Below, piece after piece: positions 59,743-64,000 of a stretch of 64,000 bases of DNA. This stretch comes from Namhaeicola litoreus (GTDB lineage Bacteria; Bacteroidota; Bacteroidia; Flavobacteriales; Flavobacteriaceae). The stretch is from the NCBI RefSeq assembly GCF_042679565.1, contig NZ_JBHTMY010000001.1, positions 62,001 through 126,000 on the forward strand. The letters run 5' to 3'. Every line of letters starts with the position of its first letter. Positions within the stretch are counted from its first letter, which is position 1. Both the position numbers and the translations under genes were made by a program. The notes under the pieces are model-generated. The model saw nothing but the letters and a program-made list of their open reading frames with translations, had not been told where the DNA came from and searched no databases.

Positions 59743-61455
59743 ATGGAATTATTAGTCTATTTGGGAAAATCAAGTATCATATTGAGCTTGTTTTATTTGG
59801 TTTATATTTTGTTTTTAGAAAAAGAGACCTTCTTTAATGGTATACGCGTTTATTTTTGGTTGGGAACTTTGGCTACATTTATTCTCCCCTTGGTTGAAAT
59901 TAAACGTACGGTTTTTGTGGATAAGATTACTGTTCCAATATCAGAGGGTTTTTACTATCAAACTGCCGTAACTCATAACACCTTGGATTTAAATGGGATC
60001 CTAATGACCATCTATTTTATGGGGCTTGTTTCCTTATTGTTCATATTAGCTATTCGACTTATCTCCTTATTTAGTTTAATTGCAAAAGAGAAAAAAAACA
60101 AGTTAGAGAATTACTTTTTGATTAAAACGAATAAGGAAGTTAGCCCTTTCTCTTTTTTCAAATACATCGTAACCGGTAATCAAAAATTTGACGAGAATGA
60201 ATTTGGTCAAATTTTGTTTCACGAAAAAGTACATGCCAAAGAATGGCATAGTCTAGATGTGCTGATGGCAAATATAGTTTCAATCATTTTTTGGTTTAAC
60301 CCGTTTGCCTGGCTTTATAAAAAACAAATACAAAAAAATCTAGAATTTATCGCAGACGCTCACACGATTTCATCCTTAAAAAACAAAAAAGACTATCCTT
60401 ATCTTCTATTAAAATCAGTTCCAACCAAATCTTATGGTTTAACAACCCAATTTTATGATTCAACAATTAAAAAACGAATTACTATGTTACACAAAACAAG
60501 ATCTAAAAAGGTGAACCAATGGAAGTTTTTAACCGTACTACCGCTGTTAATCTTATTTTTATTCACAATGAATATCAAAACAGTGGCGCAAAATAAAACA
60601 GCACCGCTAAGTGTTCAAGAAGAACTTTTTATTGAAATCATTACTAAAGACTTCACAAAATCCCAATTGTCTAGCTTAAAAGAACAGCTCAATTCAAAAG
60701 GAATTGAATTTAAATTTGGCAAGTTAAAATACAATAGCCAAAATGAAATTACAGGTATCGAACTTTCGGCAAAATCAAAAACTGGTAATAAAGTAAATCT
60801 ATCACAAAGCAGTACTGCTCCTATAAGCCCTATTAGAATCTCTTGGGATGATAAAGGAAAATTATCTCTTGGAAATGTTAATGTCGCTCCAGAAAATCAT
60901 TTTGTTTGGAATGATTCAGGTGCTCACGGTTCACATAAAAAAATAGTCATTGAAAAAAACGGCGACAAAGATATATTGGTCTTCTCGCCTGAAGGTGAGG
61001 GTGGATCACTCATTTCAGAAGGCGAAAATATTTTTATCAGTGAAGATGGGAAAAAGCATGTGATAAAAATAAAATCTAAAGGTGATGATGACTTGATCTG
61101 GATCTCAAAAGAGGGTGATACAATCAGTCAAAAAACAATGAAGGTAAATACATTTACCGAGGATAACGGAAAAACTTATAAAGTGATCATTGAGAAAGAC
61201 GGCGATGTAGATGCCAGTGAAGATATCCTTATTAAAACAGATGGAAAAATAAAGGAGAAAAAGGTGTTCTTCGTATCCTCAGATGATGAAAAACCGCTTA
61301 TTTTAATTGATGGAAAAGAAGCCCCTGAATCTACTATGAAAGATTTAGATCCGGATAGAATTGATAAAATGGAAGTGTTGAAAGGAGATAAAGCCGTTGA
61401 AAAATACGGTGATAAAGGTAAAAATGGTGTTATTTTAATCACCACAAAGAAATAA
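59743..61455 (+). CDS. BlaR1-like M56 metallopeptidase with TonB-plug-like C-terminus
   Basis: 570 residues. Four membrane segments (ILSLFYLVYILFLEKE, VYFWLGTLATFILPLV, ILMTIYFMGLVSLLFILAIRLISLF, FLTVLPLLILFLFTMNI). The M56 protease site is HEKVH at about 160-164 (HExxH) with the third zinc ligand in EFIAD (about 201-205). A long periplasmic part (about 290-515) replaces the beta-lactam sensor, and the last ~50 residues (ILIDGKEAPESTMKDLDPDRIDKMEVLKGDKAVEKYGDKGKNGVILITTKK) look like the plug motif of TonB-dependent receptors. It probably senses an envelope signal and cleaves its repressor partner. Confidence 0.88.
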   Translation: MELLVYLGKSSIILSLFYLVYILFLEKETFFNGIRVYFWLGTLATFILPLVEIKRTVFVDKITVPISEGFYYQTAVTHNTLDLNGILMTIYFMGLVSLLFILAIRLISLFSLIAKEKKNKLENYFLIKTNKEVSPFSFFKYIVTGNQKFDENEFGQILFHEKVHAKEWHSLDVLMANIVSIIFWFNPFAWLYKKQIQKNLEFIADAHTISSLKNKKDYPYLLLKSVPTKSYGLTTQFYDSTIKKRITMLHKTRSKKVNQWKFLTVLPLLILFLFTMNIKTVAQNKTAPLSVQEELFIEIITKDFTKSQLSSLKEQLNSKGIEFKFGKLKYNSQNEITGIELSAKSKTGNKVNLSQSSTAPISPIRISWDDKGKLSLGNVNVAPENHFVWNDSGAHGSHKKIVIEKNGDKDILVFSPEGEGGSLISEGENIFISEDGKKHVIKIKSKGDDDLIWISKEGDTISQKTMKVNTFTEDNGKTYKVIIEKDGDVDASEDILIKTDGKIKEKKVFFVSSDDEKPLILIDGKEAPESTMKDLDPDRIDKMEVLKGDKAVEKYGDKGKNGVILITTKK

Positions 61456-61473
61456 GTCAGTTAAAAACATTTT

Positions 61474-61521
61474 AATCATCTATTGGGTTAAGTGATCTAC
61501 CCAATAGATGATTTTTTTTAT
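61474..61521 (+). terminator. Terminator of the blaI-blaR-like operon
   Basis: Arms AATCATCTATTGGGT and ACCCAATAGATGATT with a 10-nt loop, followed by TTTTTTTATG; starts 18 bp after the stop codon. Confidence 0.92.
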
Positions 61522-61530
61522 GAGAATGGT

Positions 61531-61538
61531 TACATTTG
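61531..61538 (+). promoter_or_regulatory. -7 element upstream of a small conserved gene
   Basis: TACATTTG, only 5 bp before the ATG at 61543, so the transcript of this gene would be leaderless or nearly so. Confidence 0.55.
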
Positions 61539-61542
61539 CCCT

Positions 61543-61695
61543 ATGAAAAAGGAACTTTTTAAAGTGCTTGCAAAATTGAATAAAACGGTGCTCCCTAGTT
61601 TTGGAAAAAAGCAGTTAGACATGAGTAAAGCTGCCAAATGGCAATTGGCCATCATTGCATGGAGATATTATGTGACACGAAATAGTTTGGATTAA
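61543..61695 (+). CDS. Small conserved Bacteroidota protein
   Basis: 50 residues from the ATG at 61543 (MKKELFKVLAKLNKTVLPSF), basic, with two helical stretches and the end WQLAIIAWRYYVTRNSLD. Proteins of this size and end are conserved in flavobacteria; some are labelled SsrA-binding protein in databases, but the chain is far too short to be SmpB. The frame can be read further upstream through the terminator, which is not credible. The -7 element lies 5 bp before the ATG, so the message is probably leaderless. Confidence 0.78.
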   Translation: MKKELFKVLAKLNKTVLPSFGKKQLDMSKAAKWQLAIIAWRYYVTRNSLD

Positions 61696-61726
61696 ATTTT
61701 GTAAATTTAAGGATAAAACTATCCCC

Positions 61727-61966
61727 ATGGATGATCATGATAAACACGTTAAATTTTTTGTTGGATCGTTGATTGAAATTCAGCGATTGCAATTAGATCT
61801 AGACGATCAAAACATACCTTCACTGGTAAAAAACAACTTTCAATCCGGATTGCGCTCTGGTTTTTATGGTGGATCGCCCTCTCAAGTAGAGCTTTTTATT
61901 TTTGAAAGCGATCTAGAAAAAGCAAAACCTATCCTCAAAGCATTTGAAAAGGAAATGAACGGGTGA
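61727..61966 (+). CDS. DUF2007 domain protein (putative signal-transducing)
   Basis: 79 residues. VKFFVGSLIEIQRLQLDLDDQNIPSLVKNNFQSGLRSGFYGGSPSQVELFIFESDLEKAKPILKAFEKEM has the single small alpha/beta domain of DUF2007 (GlnB-like), in which an N-terminal strand is followed by a helix for the L-x-x-x-x-I-P block and the V-x-L-x-V-x-x-x-D-x-x-x-A end. Members are small soluble proteins of unknown function, some thought to bind nucleotides. It lies 31 bp after the small conserved gene. Confidence 0.82.
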   Translation: MDDHDKHVKFFVGSLIEIQRLQLDLDDQNIPSLVKNNFQSGLRSGFYGGSPSQVELFIFESDLEKAKPILKAFEKEMNG

Positions 61967-62006
61967 TTTTTTACAGATATATTTTTTCTTTTCTTTAAAA
62001 TAAAAG

Positions 62007-62014
62007 TATATTTG
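62007..62014 (+). promoter_or_regulatory. -7 element of tRNA-Arg(ACG)
   Basis: TATATTTG, 12 bp before the 5' end of the tRNA, a direct match to TAnnTTTG. Confidence 0.75.
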
Positions 62015-62026
62015 CAGCCCAAAAAT

Positions 62027-62100
62027 GGCCTCGTGGCGCAACTGAATAGCGCATCTGATTACGGCTCAGAAGGTTACAGGTTTGAATCCTGTCGAGGTCA
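62027..62100 (+). tRNA. tRNA-Arg (anticodon ACG)
   Basis: 74 nt cloverleaf: acceptor GGCCTCG/CGAGGTC, D-stem GCGC/GCGC, anticodon stem TCTGA/TCAGA with loop TTACGGC (ACG at 62061-62063; A34 is expected to become inosine), T-stem ACAGG/CCTGT, discriminator A, no encoded CCA. Like the TCG isoacceptor, it has A19 in the D-loop and T56 in the T-loop in place of G and C. It has its own promoter and terminator. Confidence 0.96.
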
Positions 62101-62108
62101 CGATAAAC

Positions 62109-62142
62109 AAAAAACGCCAAGCTTGCTTGAGCGTTTTTTTTT
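62109..62142 (+). terminator. Terminator of tRNA-Arg(ACG)
   Basis: Arms AAAAAACGC and GCGTTTTTT around an inner CAAGC/GCTTG stem with a T-run, 8 bp after the tRNA. Confidence 0.9.
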
Positions 62143-62365
62143 ATTTCTATTGTTTTGTATCAAAAATAGGGTCACCATACACAGAAATCTGTCAGTTTAT
62201 GATAAAGCAAATAATATACATCACATAAACTTCGAATAGACAGGTGAATTTTTTTAACAAATGATAGGATTGACCTATCATCTGCGTTCTCCCCCTCTAA
62301 TCTGATATTTGCACTCAAAAATCATTTTTTGTATCTTAGGGCTGTTTCACTTAATACATTTGATC

Positions 62366-62815
62366 ATGAACTTAGCCCCCAGATTAGAACATGCCATCAC
62401 CAAACTCTACAATGCTTTCCATCAAAATACCCTAAACCCTGAAGATTGTTATCGATGTGCCGTTGGAAACATTTGTGACAATCAAGATTTTTGGAAACAT
62501 TTTACAGATAAACACGGCAGTGATCAATTGAATTATTTGGGAAGGGTTCACGAATTGATGGGCAGAAAATACTATGGATATTTACCCTCAGAATTGTTAA
62601 AAATAGAATCCACTTTTCTTGAAGGTTGCGGATATAAGAAAGCTTCCGTGCAAAAAAGATCCATTTCAGATCGATATAGTAAAGACCAATTATTTGACGG
62701 CCTATTTAGTGCAGTGGCTCTTTTATGCGCTTTGGAAGGAATTGAAAATGTGATGGACTATTCTAAACTTTTCCATCATGAAAAAGATATTCCAGTTTAT
62801 GAATTGCCATTTTAG
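62366..62815 (+). CDS. Conserved flavobacterial protein (short form often labelled NqrF)
   Basis: About 149 residues from the ATG at 62366 (MNLAPRLEHAITKLYNAFHQ); the frame is open for 19 more codons upstream. LNPEDCYRCAVGNICDNQDFWKHFTDKHGSDQLNYLGRVHELMGRKYYGYLPSELLKIESTFLEGCGY has four cysteines, three in C-x2-C-x5-C, so metal binding is possible. Database relatives are often called Na(+)-translocating NADH-quinone reductase subunit F, but the ferredoxin and flavin domains of NqrF are absent, so this name is wrong. Function unknown. Confidence 0.75.
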   Translation: MNLAPRLEHAITKLYNAFHQNTLNPEDCYRCAVGNICDNQDFWKHFTDKHGSDQLNYLGRVHELMGRKYYGYLPSELLKIESTFLEGCGYKKASVQKRSISDRYSKDQLFDGLFSAVALLCALEGIENVMDYSKLFHHEKDIPVYELPF

Positions 62816-62820
62816 TAAAT

Positions 62821-62852
62821 AAAAAAAGAGGTGTATTTAACACCTCTTTTTT
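62821..62852. terminator. Bidirectional terminator
   Basis: Arms GAGGTGT and ACACCTC with a 5-nt loop, flanked by A7 and T6, between two convergent genes. Confidence 0.9.
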
Positions 62853-62873
62853 GTTGATTCTTTTTATTGATTT

Positions 62874-64000
62874 CTACCAAATCCGCACTCTCTCTTCAGG
62901 AGATAAATACATTCCATCACCTTCTTTTACGTCAAAAGCTGAATAAAAAGCATCAATATTTTTAAGAGGCTGTGTAGCCCTGTACATGCCCGGAGAATGT
63001 GGGTCTGTTAAAATCTGATTTCTCAAAGCATCATCTCTCATCAAGGTTCTCCAAACCGTAGCCCAACTCATAAAGAATCTTTGCTCTGGACTAAAGCCAT
63101 CAATATTCTCTGGTCTACCCTCAACTTCAAAGAACAACTGCAAACCGTCGTAAGCGCCTAAAAGTCCTCCTAGATCTCCAATATTTTCTCCTAAAGTAAA
63201 TTTACCATTGATAAAAACACTGTCCAACACCTCAATCTTACTGTATTGTTCTGCCAACGCATCACCTCTTTTGGTAAACTCTTCTAAATCTGTATCTGTC
63301 CACCAGTTCTTTAAATTACCATCCTTGTCATATCTAGAACCAGAATCATCAAAGGCGTGCGAAATTTCATGTCCGATTACAGCACCCATTCCACCATAAT
63401 TTACAGCTTCATCTGCTTTGTAGTTATAAAACGGAGGTTGTAATATCGCAGCAGGAAAAACAATCTCATTGTTTCTAGGGTTAAAATAAGCGTTTACAGT
63501 TTGAGGAGCCATACCCCATCTAGCTTTATCTACAGGTTCGTACAATTCAGAAAAATTTTTAGCTGTTTCAAATTCTTGAACGGCTCTCATATTTTCTGCC
63601 AATGAATTTCCCTCTTTAATAGCTAATTTAGAATAATCTTCCCATTTATCAGGATATCCAATTTTAACTGTCAGATTCTCTAATTTTTCAATAGCCTTCA
63701 CTTTGGTGTCTTCACTCATCCAATCTAACACCTGGATTCTATTTTGAAATGCTTTAATAACATTCGAAATCATTTGCTCAGCTTTTGCTTTTGCCTCTGG
63801 TGGAAACTTAGCATCAACATACAATTTACCCAAAGCTTCACCCACTGAACCTGTTACTGTGCCAAGAGCTCTTTCATCTAAAGGTTGTTGCGCTTTCGCA
63901 CCTCTGAGTGTTTTAGAATAAAAATCCCAACTCGTTTTTTCCATTTCTGTACTCAAATTACCCGCTGCTCTTCGCAAAGTCGACCATTTTACCATGGTTT
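62874..64000 (-). CDS. pepO: M13 family metallopeptidase (neprilysin-like), C-terminal part (partial)
   Basis: The frame is open to the window edge, so the true start lies beyond 64000; about 375 C-terminal residues are visible. The M13 zinc site is GHEISHAFDDSG (HExxH), with the third ligand Glu in GENIGDLGG further on, and NAYFNPRNNEIVFPAAILQPPFY before it. C-terminal block: RFFMSWATVWRTLMRDDALRNQILTDPHSPGMYRATQPLKNIDAFYSAFDVKEGDGMYLSPEERVRIW. It is a zinc endopeptidase, probably secreted or membrane-bound. The N-terminal domain and signal are outside the window. Confidence 0.93.
   Translation of the reverse strand, partial: TMVKWSTLRRAAGNLSTEMEKTSWDFYSKTLRGAKAQQPLDERALGTVTGSVGEALGKLYVDAKFPPEAKAKAEQMISNVIKAFQNRIQVLDWMSEDTKVKAIEKLENLTVKIGYPDKWEDYSKLAIKEGNSLAENMRAVQEFETAKNFSELYEPVDKARWGMAPQTVNAYFNPRNNEIVFPAAILQPPFYNYKADEAVNYGGMGAVIGHEISHAFDDSGSRYDKDGNLKNWWTDTDLEEFTKRGDALAEQYSKIEVLDSVFINGKFTLGENIGDLGGLLGAYDGLQLFFEVEGRPENIDGFSPEQRFFMSWATVWRTLMRDDALRNQILTDPHSPGMYRATQPLKNIDAFYSAFDVKEGDGMYLSPEERVRIW

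Noticed and set aside
59376..61455. Beta-lactam resistance operon
   Set aside because: BlaI and BlaR-like genes are present, but the penicillin-binding sensor domain and any beta-lactamase are missing.
61543..61695. SsrA-binding protein SmpB
   Set aside because: Fifty residues cannot form the SmpB barrel and no SmpB motif is seen.
62012..62239. 75-codon ORF over tRNA-Arg(ACG)
   Set aside because: It reads through the tRNA and its terminator; no protein family and the same AQLNSASD peptide as the other tRNA-Arg.
62366..62815. Na(+)-translocating NADH-quinone reductase subunit F
   Set aside because: The protein is about 149 residues and lacks the ferredoxin, FAD and NADH domains of NqrF.

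Overview
The window is AT-rich chromosomal DNA from a member of the Bacteroidota, almost certainly a (probably marine) Flavobacteriaceae. The evidence is: gliding-motility genes gldE and gldD next to mutY and ssb; a large secreted protein with a C-terminal type IX secretion-like tail; a type III glutamine synthetase; an L21 ribosomal protein with the helix-hairpin-helix tail seen in flavobacteria; many short lipoprotein signals; and promoters of the Bacteroidota form TAnnTTTG instead of TATAAT. Shine-Dalgarno sites are mostly absent, so starts were chosen from family length, signal peptides and spacing.

Region 1 (1-8.5 kb, + strand) is part of a carbohydrate-use locus: the end of a clan GH-A glycosidase, a GH3 beta-glucosidase-like enzyme, an ADP-ribosylglycohydrolase-like secreted protein, an endonuclease/exonuclease/phosphatase-fold protein, a GH5 lipoprotein and a CotH-family lipoprotein. 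No SusC/SusD pair is inside the window. Region 2 (8.5-28.8 kb, mostly - strand) is a mixed set: DUF4440 lipoprotein, GH20 hexosaminidase, a PliI-like lysozyme inhibitor, acetyltransferases, two MFS carriers, cardiolipin synthase, a BamA-type barrel, two tandem DUF1254 lipoproteins followed by a TetR regulator, a PHP-like lipoprotein, DinB, a secreted M24 peptidase and a Bor-like lipoprotein.

Region 3 (28.8-30.0 kb) is the most unusual part. On the minus strand yqeY is followed by a broken 5' half of a tRNA-Arg gene carrying a 20-bp perfect palindrome at the anticodon stem/loop boundary, then a small GIY-YIG nuclease gene, then 7 nt later the intact tRNA-Arg(TCG), its terminator, and decaying 88-bp tandem repeats. 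The last codons of a second nuclease copy survive upstream of the broken tRNA, which suggests repeated insertion or duplication of a nuclease-tRNA unit.

Region 4 (30.0-51.7 kb) is core flavobacterial housekeeping: recX, the large secreted protein, ribonuclease G, a 30-residue basic COX24/mS38-like protein and HU, then mutY-ssb-gldE-gldD-heme A synthase, two LEA-like lipoproteins (one with a SYLF domain), rplU-rpmA, a flippase with dut, a TPR protein, an orphan PaaE-like reductase, and an M23-MerR-LemA-TPM operon. Region 5 (51.7-64 kb) has alaS-GSCFA, rhodanese, glutamine synthetase III, a Na/Ca exchanger, a BlaI/BlaR-like pair with a candidate operator, small conserved proteins, a second tRNA-Arg (ACG), and the C-terminal part of an M13 metallopeptidase running off the end. 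No rRNA, CRISPR array, prophage or transposase was seen.
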